A stretch of 64,000 nt of DNA from positions 70,214,768 through 70,278,767 of the forward strand of contig OZ024826.1 in NCBI GenBank assembly GCA_964016985.1, read 5' to 3'. Both the position numbers and the translations under genes were made by a program. The DNA is from Anodontia alba (taxonomy: Eukaryota; Mollusca; Bivalvia; Lucinida; Lucinidae). The notes beneath the pieces are model-generated. The model ran no database searches. It had not been told where the DNA came from and was given only the letters and a program-made list of their open reading frames with translations. Each line of letters opens with the position of its first letter. Position 1 is the stretch's first letter. This document shows positions 35,936 through 47,689 of the stretch, one piece after another.

Positions 35936-38200
35936 AAGTCATCATGATGCATTAAAAAAAAACATGGCCGCTGAGGTCGGGGTGGGGGGGGGGGGGGCGG
36001 TGGGGGTCAGGGCTATAAAATTTATACAAAAATCTTAGAACAGTGAACTTAGCTGAAACTTCAACAGTAAGTATGCAAATCTGTTTGCTCAGGTGAGCGA
36101 TATAGGACCATCATGGTCCTCTTGTTTCATTCTACGTCTATAAAACCCTAGGTCATGCCCCGGGGCGGGGCTACAGGTCAAAATCTAGGATGTCTCAATA
36201 AAGTAGCATATTGCAAATTGTTTATACAGACAACTTCTTAGTAAAGAAGGACGGGCGTCAGACACGTTTATCACATCTACATTCAGTGTAAGAAGGTCAA
36301 GGGCATTGTGACTTTATTTTCATGCTCCAGCGATTTTACCTTGTATTTTGAAGACTATTTCATGGATTAATGTGATACTTGGGATATTGGTTTTGTGTGA
36401 CACCACGATTGACATCATAACAAATGTAGGTCACCATGACCTACATTCCATTGATCCAGTGATTTTGCCTTATATCTTGAATGCTATTTGATGTATGAAC
36501 ATCATTGTTTGGGATTATGAGTCAGTACGGTCGGACAGTTGACCTAAAAGTAAATGTAGGTCCCTGTGACATATATTTCATGGTCCAATGGTTTCATGTT
36601 ACATCTTGAAGACAATTTGATGTAGGACTATCATAGTTTGGGATTATGTGACCTATATTTCATAGCCCTGTGATTTGGTCTTATATCGCCAAATATTTGA
36701 TGCCTAAGTGTCATGTTTGTATATAATGACATAACGTGACCCAAACTTTGACGTTACAGTAAATATAAATTGGCATTACCTATATTTCATGGTCTAGTGA
36801 TTTTGCTTGATATATTCCAGATTATTTCATGGATTAACATCATAGTTGGTATAATGGATCAATGTGACCATCAGATTGACCTCTCAAGAATATATAGGTC
36901 ATCGATCTATATTTTATGGTCCAGCGATTTTGCTTCATGTCTTGAAGATTATTTACTCCAGAAAAGTTGTATTTGGAATGATAGATCAGTGTTACTCAGA
37001 GACTGACCTTGTTAACTATGTGTGGGTCAGTGACCTATATTTCACGGTCCATTGGTTTTGCCTTTTTTCATTGTCATTGACTTTAAAATATTTTAGAATT
37101 AAGAAATGGCGCCGGCTGGGGTATTCGTGACCCTCTCGGCACTTGCTCTAGTACCAGTAGAAGGCGCTCAGACATGATATCTTCTACAGAAGTTTTACTT
37201 CGTCTGAACTCGCTAACCCAGAATTATACTTAAGCATATGATGGTACATATACATTGGCTAGTTTGTTATGTATTCCTTTGCCTGTTTGCCTTTTCAGAA
37301 ATAGGTAATCTGTAGTCCAATGTATACAAAAAACAGGCCTTAGTATCACAATGGCCATGTCTAGCATCCAATATCTCATCAATGACTAAATTGACACTAA
37401 GCTAATAAAATTTATTACACATGTCAAAATAACATGTGAAAATCGTAATCTTGTCGGTAATTCATTAGGTTGGTTACTTACTGACTCGCCCTCCTAGAAT
37501 GGTCTAACGACAACCTTTGAGATTTTACTATAATGTATATAAATCTGTTAACATAGATATGTATAACGTATGAACATTAATGTCGTTTATTAAAGTGTGA
37601 TATTGTTAATTATAATACGCAAAAATGACCTATGTCATATGCGACAAGCGAAGCATTCGCGCAGTCTGTTCAAGACCTCCACTTTTTTGTCGATATGATC
37701 ATCACTATCCATTGATTCTGAAAGCCCTGATCAGATTGCACGAATGTGGCATGGCCGATGCGATAAGCGACTAGCGAAGATAAATCAACCTGTGTAACTA
37801 TTCGGGGGTAACGAACGATCCCTGTTCTCTTCCGGTGGACAGTGAATATTATTCAGAATACGCGGATGCGCAGGTTGATCGGAGTCTTGTCTTTATATGT
37901 CATGGGGAACAATTTCGTTCTTCCGTCTCATGGGGCTATAATAACAATACATTAACTATTGCAATTGATGATAAAAATGCATTTTAAGGGACTAGATACA
38001 TTTCAGCGGAGGCAACTGTCAAAAATGTTTTTGTTCTCTTCTGAAGCTGAAAGGAAAGAAACACATTCTTTTCTTAGAAGATCTCATTTTAGAAGGGGGT
38101 AATTGTGTAATAAAAGCAAACAGGAAGTCATAAAAGTTGTCATTCTTGTGAAACATGGCGGAAAAATCTTCCGATGTAATAATACACTTTATACACTTAC

Positions 38201-38332
38201 TTTCGTAAGTTTCTGTAAAATCTTCCAGATGCACTTCATCGGAGAGACTAAACTGTGGCATTTCAATCGCCTTCAAGATAATAGCACGTGTATGTCTCCA
38301 GTTTAAATCAATGTAACTGTCCGAATAACCAA
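38201..38332 (-). CDS. Anionic Cys-loop receptor subunit, exon ending at loop C
   Basis: A 132-bp exon upstream of 30060-30415 in the same gene. After two bases that complete a codon it encodes GYSDSYIDLNW..., then IEMPQFSLSD and DFTETYE, ending with the first base of a split codon. This is the C-terminal part of the extracellular ligand-binding domain: the strand after the signature Cys-loop, the 'PQF' strand, and the start of loop C. The acceptor is ttatttttttcag and the donor gaaa|gtaagtg. Joined to the next exon the phase is exact. The residue that is Cys in the second disulfide of glycine and glutamate channels (FTCLK position) is replaced here by WAILK. The exon carrying the signature Cys-loop was not found to the right. 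Confidence 0.93.
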
Positions 38333-39253
38333 CTGAAAAAAATAATAAACGGTTTTAATCCTGCACATCAGAACCGTAGAGACAGATAAGACGGCTCCGT
38401 AACTAGTCGTATCACCAGGAGTTTAAAAGACAGCTATTTTTGCATCCATGTAAATGCCCAAATTCAAAGATGAAAGAGCTGGATTCACAAACTCAGGGAT
38501 ATATATTTAAATGTAAAATAGGATTGGTGAAGAAAGTACTGAGATACAAGATCTTGATAAACCATGAAGCTGATGCAAATAATAAAAATCTGTTGAATGC
38601 CGTCACTTGGAATATTTAATGGGACTTAATGTCTCCATGAAGCCTTAATACTCACCTTCAAATGTGAGTAGGCGCAAAAAAGGAGACCTCAACATTTTGT
38701 TTATTTTTTTTTAATTTTAATCTTTTTGAGCCAAAAGCGGGTCACCTATTTTCAGTGTTACTTTAGCTGTATGTAAAATTGTGCTTTCAGAAAGCTAGAG
38801 GAAATGCAATGTAAACAAATGATTAAGGGGAGTGGTATACATCCTTGGGAGATAATTCTGATAGCTGCAAAATATGAGGATGCCCACAAGAGCAAGGCAG
38901 CCCTACACATTTGAGACAAAATTTAAACGTTTGATGACTTTTGAATTCTGTCTCTTTTTATTGAGTTTCGTTTTCATTTTGTCAAATAGTAGGACTAAAA
39001 TACCATCGAATGCCAGTTGCTAAATCCTCTGAATAATACCACATTGATGTAGCTGCACTGAGGTACTACAAAGAGGAAGGAACTTGAGTACATGCAGAAA
39101 CTAATACAGGTGGTGTGGAATCTCCCCTCCCCATGCCCGTGTAGATAGAGAATTGAGCAAGGATCACAGAATAGTCTACAATGTTCAGGGTTATAGTTCC
39201 GATCTTTTTTCTTCTCGATAATATCAGTAATCTCATGTTCTGTTGATTATATT
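38333..39253 (-). other. Upstream intron of the receptor gene, nothing recognised
   Basis: Begins at the acceptor of exon 38332-38201. A donor-like minus-strand sequence, gaag|gtgagt, lies near 38658, but the sequence before it does not read as part of a Cys-loop receptor. Confidence 0.4.
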
Positions 39254-40737
39254 CTAGCGGAAAAAAGAAACTGTGCATGTATAAAAAATAAATTTTCTAT
39301 AATTCTAAAAGCTATTTATGCTTGAAACTTTACACAAACATGATGTGTATACTCCTTAACAATATTGATTGGTAAATAAGGTCCTTGCGCGTGCATTGCG
39401 TTGTCCTTGTGCACGTGCAGGATTAAGCATATTCGTGGCTAGCAATTAAATGTGAACGTCTTTACAATCTTTTTGACTCTTGTGTAAAACCGTTTTATCC
39501 AAGTGAAACAGAAAAACAAATTTATTCCTCCTGAATGTGTTGGTAAGCAATGCCTAGACTCAACGAAGCTCAGCGCAACCAAGTGGTTGGCATGATTCGG
39601 GCTGGTGTATCCCAAAATGAGGTTAGCAGACGGTTTGGCGTGCATAGGAACACGATTTCTGCTTTATGGAGACGTTATCAGCAATCTGGTAACACCAGGG
39701 ACCGTCGCAGATCGGGACGTCTACGTGTGACGTCATTACGCCAAGACACTTACATCCGTGTGACGCATCTTCGTAACCGACTTCAAACTGCTGCGTTGAC
39801 AGCTAGAAGCATTCCTGGTTTGAGGAACATTAGTCCAAGAACCGTGAGAAACCGCTTGCGTGAACGGAACATTCGCCCTCTGCGTCCAGCAATCCGTCCA
39901 GTCCTACAGCGACGTCACCGTGTTGCTCGCCTTGCATGGTACAGGGCCCATCTTCGCTTTACTAGACGAGATTGGGCGCGTATCCTGTTCTCAGACGAGT
40001 CACGTTTCCACTTGGATATCAGTGATGGTCGTTCCAGGGTATACCGTCGAGTTGGAGAACGGTACCAGGATAACTGTGTTGTTGAACGTCGTCTCTTTGG
40101 CGGGGGCAGTATAATGGTATGGGGCAGAATAACAGGAAACGCAAGAACGCCTCTTGTGGTCATTAACGGAAATTTGACTGGTGCACGCTACCGCGATGAG
40201 ATTTTGCAAGCCCACGTCGTCCCGTTTGTGCGTCAACATGCCGTTACGCTGCAACACGACAACGCCAGACCACACGTTGCACGCGTTGTGACTGATTTTC
40301 TTACTCAGCAGAATGTTAATGTGTTGCCATGTCCTGCGGTATCACCAGACGCATGGGATGAGATGGAACGTCGTCTACGTCAGTTGCCAAATCAGCCAGT
40401 GACGTTGGCTGAGCTTTTCCGCGCGTTAGTTCGCATCTGGAACGGCATTCCTCAGGCGTTTTTCACCAGTCTTGTCGGATCCATGCGGCGGCGATGCAAC
40501 GCATGCATTACTGCTAACGGTGGACACACCAGATATTGACTTTGTGACATGGTGCTTGAGACATTTTTTATTTGTTGAGCCTTAGTGATGAAATGGGTCT
40601 TCTTTTCGCACTTTTGAATCCCTTGAACTTCGATGAAATGTGTATTGTTACAAATCTGAAATATATTATTACTGTCTGCTACGATGTTATTATTTTGTAT
40701 AACTTTTTACCAATGCACAGTTTCCTTTTTCCGCTAG
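39254..40737 (+). mobile_element. Tc1-like transposon, 1484 bp
   Basis: Terminal inverted repeats: ctagcggaaaaaagaaactg on the left and, as complement of the right end, ctagcggaaaaaggaaactg, continuing to 'tgcat' (about 25 of 26). The TA of 'ctag' or the flanking TA at 40738 may be the target site; the left flank reads TT, so the exact edge is uncertain by 2 bp. The transposase ORF is intact in frame. It lies in an upstream intron or flank of the receptor gene, in opposite orientation. Confidence 0.9.
39550..40539 (+). CDS. Tc1-like transposase, intact frame but third catalytic residue deleted
   Basis: A 329-codon frame starting MPRLNEAQRNQVVG, the usual Tc1 N-terminus, with helix-turn-helix regions in residues 1-110, a GRPR-like hook (GRLRV, 56-60) and a DDE domain. 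The first Asp is D149 in FSDESRFHLD and the second D237 in QHDNARPH. The family's third acid sits in a 'SPDLSPIEHxWDEM' block. Here the frame goes from SPD (265-267) straight to AWDEMERR, an in-frame loss of six residues (18 bp) that removes the motif with the catalytic Glu. A nearby Glu (271) is not the family position. It should bind DNA but not cut it. Family length is normally about 335-345 residues, so the loss explains most of the shortfall. No stops or frameshifts. Confidence 0.95.
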   Translation: MPRLNEAQRNQVVGMIRAGVSQNEVSRRFGVHRNTISALWRRYQQSGNTRDRRRSGRLRVTSLRQDTYIRVTHLRNRLQTAALTARSIPGLRNISPRTVRNRLRERNIRPLRPAIRPVLQRRHRVARLAWYRAHLRFTRRDWARILFSDESRFHLDISDGRSRVYRRVGERYQDNCVVERRLFGGGSIMVWGRITGNARTPLVVINGNLTGARYRDEILQAHVVPFVRQHAVTLQHDNARPHVARVVTDFLTQQNVNVLPCPAVSPDAWDEMERRLRQLPNQPVTLAELFRALVRIWNGIPQAFFTSLVGSMRRRCNACITANGGHTRY

Positions 40738-40767
40738 TATATTTTCATGATCTCAGTACTAATTGAA

Positions 40768-41140
40768 GGCGACGAGCACTCATACGAACTGACAAATTTA
40801 GTGGTGGAAGTTTCGACTCGAATCAGAAAGGCTGGAATGCAAGCACAGTTTCAAACGCCGTTCACTTTATAATTACTGCCTTGTTCACTGTCATCATTTA
40901 TAGGCGACGAGCACTCATACGAACTGACAAATTTAGTGGTGGAAATTTCGACTCGAATCAGAAAGGCTGGAATGCAAGGCACAGTTTCAAGCGCCGTTCA
41001 CTTTATAATTACTGCCTTACTCATTGTCATCATTTATCGGCGACGAGCACTCATACGAACTGACAAATTTAGTGGTGGAAGTTTCGACTCGAAGCAGAAA
41101 GGCTGGAATGCAAGGCAAAATTTCAAGCGCCGTTCACTTT
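40768..41140. repeat. 135-bp tandem repeat, three units
   Basis: Units begin 'ggcgacgagcactcatacga' at 40768, 40903 and 41039, nearly identical, the last truncated near 41140. It starts 30 bp after the Tc1 element. Confidence 0.95.
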
Positions 41141-43089
41141 CCATGCTGAGTTATCTCATCCATTTCAATTTAATCATTTATTCTACTAATAAATCTACTT
41201 ATGCCAAACAAATACTTCTAAAAAAACTCTAAAGTTTACGAGAAAATCAGTTATTTTTTGACCACATGATATTCTTATGGCGCAATAAAAACAAGTGCTT
41301 CCGGCAGCATGTGCGCTCATACGCAATTTCCGGAAACAATAACAACAAAAAAAAAAAAAAAAAAAAAAAAAAACAGGAATTGAAAATTTCTGAATCGAAA
41401 AATGACAATGTTGACCAATTACATTCAAGTTTGAGCTTGTCATCTACTGAAATTTATTTTCATGATATGGCCTCACTTACCTGTTCTTTCAAACTTGAAA
41501 GGAACATACAAAACAAAGTAAATTAAAAGATAAATAATGTTGATATTTTTTACAATCTAAAGAAAAAATAGATTCACAGTATTTTCTTTTTTTTTTTCTG
41601 TAATTACAGTACATTGTCAACCACTACTACACGTGTCGGTGATTAATAAATTTACCTACAATACAGCGTATTCCTGCATTACTTTTCGTCTGACCAACCG
41701 TTATCCAGTAGCTCATGTGGCGATTGTTTATCCTATAACAAGACTTTATGTTCATGTGATTACGTAACAACCATAGTGTAGTGACACAGTCTTATAGCAT
41801 AACTCCAAAATATTTTCTTTGTCGGTCAGCCACCTGGCAGTTTACAAGTATATAACACAAAGTGGATTTTTTATTTGTGTATTCCCGAAATACTTGTATA
41901 CTTTGAAATATTAGCTGTTGAAATGTGTAACGAATATTTTCTGTTTTATATATAAAGAGTTGTTTTCCTTTCTTTCATTTCTTATCATAGTTATCCAATA
42001 ACACTCCAAAATTTGTACAAAAGATTTAAAATCAAGTTCCTTACATTGTTTTTACATGACCATTTTCAGTTTTCAGAGGTTAGTTTGTCATTTGTGTCGG
42101 TAAATCTATTGGCAGTACTATTCTTTGTGTAATAAAATGCAGTAATATGATGGATAAAATTAGACGTGCTTAATTTTACATGTATATGTTTTCTACTGTC
42201 ATCCACTGCAATCACTGTCACTTATTACGGTACACAGTTATCATATTGATGTGCGTTTAATTCTACTCCAAACATTTTTAAAATGACAGTAATTGAAATA
42301 ATTTTGTCAAATAGAAATTTGAAAGAAAAAAAAAATGAAAATAAAATCTCGACACCAATTCAATCTTCCCCGTTAAATATACTTTTTCTGATACTCAATC
42401 CTTTTCGGATCGAGAAAGGTAATTTTTGTCACATTTTCTGCTTTTCTTTTTTGAACGGCTGCCCACCTCAAATTCAATAGTATTTAGTTAGTTCACATAT
42501 TTTGCTGACATGAAGCTGGCACTTAATTCGCATTCTATCATTTCCTGACGTTTTGTAATAGTTAAAAAGTTCTTACCCTCTTACAATTTCCCCTCAATAT
42601 TTCCCACTGTGTCCCATTGTTCAAAGATACACATCTTTCGGTCCCTTTCAGTATCTTATTCACGTTTCACCTTCAAGGTTATCTTGCACACTAAATTCAA
42701 TTTAAAGTACCCTACACATATTTAATATCAAGTAGCCATACACATTTATTGTTCCATCCATTAACATTCATACTTTTTTTTTCTAAAAAAAACTTCATCG
42801 TGGATAACCCAACCTTAGAGAAGGGAAAACTCATGATATTTTTTTTTTCTTCTTTTTTTTTTTTTGTAGAGAATCTGATTACATGCTTTTGCCAAAGTTA
42901 GCTAACAGAAAGCTAAAAATATGAGTCTATCCAGAAATTTGCATGACAACATTACTATTGACCACATTTATGACATAAACAAAATAAATTCAGCACTATC
43001 AATGGTCCGTTTGATAGATTTTATTGCTAACCCAAATTATACATACGATCTTATCTCAGCCAGGTATTGGCTTAGCTATACCCCCACCA

Positions 43090-43131
<42 letters not shown>

Positions 43132-43870
43132 CGCGTCCAAAGATCATTTAAAACTAAAACGGTAAATGTTTTAAATGCTAGGATTAAACAACAAGCAAAT
43201 CAGATAGCATCTATGTCAAATACAACACAGCGCAGGCTGAGCTGTGAGCTGCACATTTTATTAACACTCAGGCTGGTTCATCAATAGGCTGGGTATAGTC
43301 TATACAAACCCAAGCTAGATAAGCACCTGGATGGGTATCACAGTCATCAGAAATTCCCATCAGATCATTGCCTACAATACCACATGTGACTTCTTTCTGC
43401 CTGCAACCATATCAAACTAGTGCTATCCCAAGTTATTTTCAGCCGGCTCAAGAGCCTACATTACCCCCGCCTTTTCCGCAATGTATGTAAAACTCACTAA
43501 CAACTCTAACAACTACTCAACCCAAAACTCCTGATCCAATATATAGCTGGTCAACTCTACTTAAAAAGAAACAAAAAAATAAAATAAAATAAAAACAACA
43601 ACAACAACAAAAAAAAAAAACAAAAAAAAAAAAAAAAACAAAAAAAAAAAAAAAAACGTGCAACCGAAGATGTTGATAGCCTCGGCAGACCATTGTATGG
43701 AGGGAAGAAGCCGCTGAAGAAACCTCATCGACACTTATCATATTCTCTATAAGAGGATGTTTTTCTCTGATGAAGATGGCGGCGATGATGACGATACCGA
43801 TGAAGAAGACGAGGACAAATACACAATTGTGGATGGAGTAAGTCATATGTGCTAAGATTATCCAAAGAGT
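41141..43870. other. No gene seen; poly-A tracts
   Basis: A27 at 41347-41373, A37 at 43091-43127, and A/C-rich tracts at 43575-43655. The rest is AT-rich with no recognisable exon. An acidic open stretch at 43760-43830 ('DEDGGDDDDTDEEDEDK'-like) leads into the gag remnant and is probably its N-terminus or low-complexity DNA. Confidence 0.5.
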
Positions 43871-44890
43871 CTAAATCAACTTTCAAAAATTCCAATAGTA
43901 CCTTACTTTTGATGGTAAAAGTAACTGGCAAGCATTCAAAAAAGAATTATACGTTTTGCCAAATCGTCCAGCTGGACAAAGAATGAAACTTTGGATGCCC
44001 TATGTTGGTGTTTGACAGGCGAAGCCTTGGACTTCTGTGCGTGCATTGGTGACTAACCGGAAAGAGGTGACTAATTCTGAATTAATGGCTAAGCTGTAAA
44101 AGAGGTTTGGTACACGGGAGCTCACAGAGATCTTCTTAGCAAACTTTTCACAAGCAGTGCAGGCCCCTGATGAAGATTTGGAAGAATGGGCAAAACATAT
44201 TCAAACATTAGCTCACAGAGCCTATATGGGCTTACCTGATCGCCACATGAACCAACAGGCTGTGGTACGATTCTGTCAAGGCTCTTATGACAAAGAACTG
44301 GACAGTCTGCATGCAATGATTACCCTAAAACAATGGAAAACCTTCGATCACATACGCTGGTATCAATATTAACACCATGCCATCTTTAGACTAAATCGCT
44401 CAAGAGACACTAAGAGAGCATCCCCTACAGATGTTAACAGCGTAAAGGACTAGAATAGATTGGTCAAATCCTGGAATGGCGATAGCATTACCTAACTGGG
44501 AAGATGAAAGCAATGTTTCTGTCAACGCTTTTGCTGAGGAACACAAATCAAGATCGGGATCCAGTACCCCTAAGGATGTAGGCAGAAAGACACAGGAGAA
44601 AGCTACTAAAACTGATACGGAAGACAGACTCAAATTCGTAGGGGATTAAATGATGCAGTTAACATCTGAATTGAAAAACATTGCAAAAAAATAAATAAAT
44701 AAATAAAAAAAAAAAATAAATAAATAAATAAATAAATAAAAAATAAAAAATGAATGCCCGTCGATCTTCTAGGTTATCCTTTCCTTGCCTGGTACCTTTG
44801 TGATGACTGTTTTTTTTTTCTATGAAGAGAAAGGGCACTTTAAAAAAGACTGCAAATTGTTTAAAGAGAAACATGAGCTGCCGCAGGACA
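43871..44890 (+). pseudogene. Gypsy-type gag pseudogene with zinc knuckle
   Basis: Degraded Gag of an LTR retrotransposon. In order: 'FDGKSNWQAFKKELY' near 43910; 'EVTNSELMAKL', a stop, 'KRFGTRELTE'; then an open stretch 'FSQAVQAPDEDLEEWAKHIQ', 'LPDRHMNQQAVVRFCQGSYD', 'IRWYQY' (ends 44372). After more stops comes a region like the C-terminal linker, and near 44800-44870 a remnant of the CCHC nucleocapsid knuckle (C..C..EEKGHFKKDC). At least four stops and an A-rich insertion (44690-44750) break it. No protease, reverse transcriptase or LTR is seen. Confidence 0.9.
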
Positions 44891-44916
44891 GCATATCTCG
44901 CCTGAATCACCTTGTC

Positions 44917-45400
44917 TAGCTATGATATGGCTTAGGGACATAGCCCATTTAATCAGCTGACCCTGGGGTAAGGTTTACATAATGTAAGGTTATGCTATGA
45001 TATGGTTTAGGGACATAGTCCATTTAATCAGCTGACCCTGGGGTAAGGTGTACGTAATGTAAGGTTATGCTATGATATGATTATGTTTCAAATATGGAAG
45101 GGTTCCGTCCGGTGGTTGCTGAGGTATAAATGTTTATAAAGCCTTTTCGTTAAACTTTATTTAAGTGAGTCTGACCTACTTTTTACCCCTAAGACCCGTT
45201 CTAGGGTCTGACCCTTGGGTATGGTGTTAAGAAATCTAAGGTTATGCTATGATATGATTATGTTCCGTAAAACTTTGTCGCAAAAATTTAAAGTGAGTGT
45301 TACTTAATTTTTAACGCCTAAGACCCGCTCCGGGGGTTTGGTGTTAAACTATGTAAGGTTATGCTATGATTGAATTAGTTTCCAAAATGAAAGGGTTCTG
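44917..45400. repeat. Tandem repeat, 77-bp units decaying rightwards
   Basis: 'gctatgatatggcttagggacatag' and 'agctgaccctggggtaaggt' begin near 44917 and 44994 with few differences. More diverged copies of 'gtaaggttatgctatgat' follow at 45060, 45238 and 45355. Confidence 0.8.
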
Positions 45401-45432
45401 TCCAGTGATTGCTGAGACATCAATAATCAAAG

Positions 45433-45473
<41 letters not shown>

Positions 45474-45748
45474 GATGTTGTACACCTTTAAAGTGAGTGT
45501 GTCCTAATATTTGACCCCTAAGCCTCAGAATCTAACATTGGTTATGGTAATAAAACAATGGCAGATGAAATTTGTCATTTAAAATCAAATATTTTTATTT
45601 TTCCTATTGCAGAAATAGCTGCAAATTATGAAGAGGTCGGTAAGGTAGATAAATTGAAAGCAGGTTTCAAACAAAATGTACTTGTTCAAATTTTCTGAAA
45701 TTTCCACAATATTATTATGAAACAATTTCTGATTAAAATCAGCGAAGA

Positions 45749-45798
<50 letters not shown>

Positions 45799-46226
45799 TC
45801 GTTAAGATAACAACTATATATAAAAGATCTCTTTACTATAAAATAGCATATGTCGGACCTACTTTTGGCTATAAATGTAATTTAAAAGTAAATATTTGAG
45901 AACAAAACACAGAAAGAGACAAGACAAGTGGTCAATCAGAACAAAACATTTTCATTTAAAATAAAACGCCAAGCAACTTGAAAAGCGTCTTTCCGAATGA
46001 TGTCGAAAGGGCAATAATAATAAGTCTATCATAGATAGAAAGAAAATCCTAAATTTGAACTGGGTATACCACTTTTACTTAAAATACTGAATGCTGTCCT
46101 GAACTTTTCAATTTATGACAAAGCTCATAATTTCTTTATGTCTAAATAAAACATCTACAGATGAATTATATGTCAGACCCTCACATGACTTTGCTAAATA
46201 ATTTATCAGTAACATATGTAACACCT
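45401..46226. other. Poly-A tracts, no gene seen
   Basis: A runs at 45435-45471 and 45752-45795. Otherwise AT-rich. Confidence 0.5.
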
Positions 46227-46238
46227 CAATGTCATAAC

Positions 46239-46533
46239 AGCCGGTCTCGGTGGCTCAGTTGGATGCGCCGTCCGACTGGAGACCAGGAGGTCGCGGGTTC
46301 AACCCCCGCCGAGGTCGGCAACATTCTTTCGTGGAGATTGATCATGAAATATTTTCTACGGTCATTCTCTCCCTTCCGCTGATTCAAGAAGGGCAGTTGT
46401 CAGTTTCTGGCGAAAGAATGTGCACAGTACTGGTTAACCGCTTAGAGGACTAAGCCTGCCCAGTAAACGTGTGGTTAGGTCTCGACATGACCCCATTGGG
46501 TTGACTGGGCCGTAAAACCTCAACACAAACAAA
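46239..46533 (+). mobile_element. tRNA-derived SINE, copy 3
   Basis: Same family as 899-1200: head gccggtctcggtggctcag, B box gggttcaacccc, tail gggccgtaaaacctcaacac. Target duplication caatgtcataac at 46227-46238 and 46534-46545 (12 of 12). Low divergence suggests a recent insertion. Confidence 0.95.
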
Positions 46534-46545
46534 CAATGTCATAAC

Positions 46546-47689
46546 CTTAAGGGATTTTTATCTCTTAAATTAATACTCGGTCTTAAAATAAGATTTTTCA
46601 GAATAAAAAGATAAAACTGACACTTTCACCTTATTTATACTGTTACATTATCAGGTGTGTTACGTAGATAATTTATTTTGTCTGCAGTCTAGTAAACCAA
46701 CGCGTAACAATTTAAGAATTTTATTGGTATATTAAGAATATCCAAATTATAGCTTGCTGCATTAATTTCTGTTTTTGATTTTCTGTATGACCTTCAAATA
46801 TATTAAAAAATACAGCACATTATGCAGTTGACCTCAAAGTATTTCTGTTACATGTTTAATTTATGAAACAAAAATATTATTTACGAATTAACAATATTGG
46901 TACAAGCATTGCCTCATGCCAAAAAAGCGCATGTAAGCATTTACACGTAAACCTGATCATAACAAAATCTTTATCATTACCATAAGGTGCTGCAGGACAT
47001 ACAGGGTCTGTGAATACAGCGATGACTGGTCAATGTCGTTCCCGTGTGCTCAATGAATAGCAAAAGACCTCAGCTTTCTTCATGCAGACTGCAAGGACTT
47101 ATCAGACTGAGCCGACAACCAGGCTGATCTGAGCTTTTGCTAGGTGCACAAGCCAATTATTAGTTTTGTCATACGAGAGCGGCTTTAATACATTAAGATA
47201 ACATGTATTTTATCATATAACATTTTGCCTTACGGTAATATGATTTCTCTCAACCAAACAGTGTTGCTTTATCTCTTAAATATAGAGAACACAATAATCA
47301 TAAAAGATATGTGTGTAACGTTAGGCAAATTCAGAAACATACATACCCCAACGAAACTAAGTATATTTTGAAGCATTCAGTGATTTTAATACATTTAAGA
47401 TATTGACACCACTCTTGTGTTGAAAACAAAAAGGTGTGTAACTTGATTTTCATCTGTTTCATGCATATACGAGTATTTGTACATTTTCCTATTAGAACAT
47501 AAACTACCGGGGCCTAGCAAAAACGCATGAACAAAAAATTGGATCAATATATTTTTTATATAATTAGCTATAATCAGCATTACATATTTACATATGACTT
47601 TGAAATTAACTCTATGAAAGGACCTAGAAAAGCCATTCTTAGTGTCAGAATGTGCATTCTGAGTACTAGAAGTTGTACTCTCCACTAAG
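46546..47689. other. No gene seen
   Basis: AT-rich. 47060-47160 carries 'catgcagactgcaaggactt' and 'ggctgatctgagc', probably the dispersed short repeat. Confidence 0.4.

Larger units (their letters stand above)
32902..36125 (-). mobile_element. Helitron-like tandem-array element, copy B
   Basis: The largest array copy, in reverse orientation. Left end: tagctcacttgagctgatca then 'cgtccgtctgtccgtccg'. Right end, read as complement: acaagaggaccatgatggtc then cgctcacctgagc. The inside is a 166-bp array (next entry). The terminal motifs are the same as in copy A, and it also starts with ACAAGAGG like the element at 63537. Non-coding. Confidence 0.85.
32602..37151 (-). mobile_element. Element F inside the mariner, itself split by element B
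   Basis: Comparing the two halves of the mariner, the foreign block starts after 'gacactag' (to 32601) and ends before 'taccag' (37152); 'tag' is shared, so the edges may slip by 3 bp. The left end has a hairpin (cggcata-agtag-tatgccg) followed by 'ttccgtccgtccgttcg', duplicated once (32640-32735). The right part (36240-37100) is an array of about 120-bp units with 'ggtcactgtgacctatatttcatggtcc', 'agtgattttg' and 'gaagattatttgatg'. There is no coding capacity and no clear target duplication. Confidence 0.85.
31727..37494 (-). mobile_element. Old inverted mariner copy, split by nested insertions
   Basis: The left end cgagggcgagtcaatagtta and the right end (complement aggagggcgagtcagtaagt) are the same terminal repeats as the mariner at 17158. 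Both sides keep the TA (31725-31726, 37495-37496). Minus-strand transposase remnants run from 32600 down to 31790 (matching the SPDLAPSD, VFW, YYEPENK and WVP-side regions) and resume at about 37400-37152 (N-terminal part). They carry frameshifts and a T-rich insert at 31940-31978. The missing middle is the 4.5-kb insertion F. Confidence 0.92.

Noticed and set aside
43760..43830. Acidic Asp/Glu-rich stretch as a separate gene
   Set aside because: It is a short 'gatgatgacga' type low-complexity run directly before the gag remnant, with no independent support.
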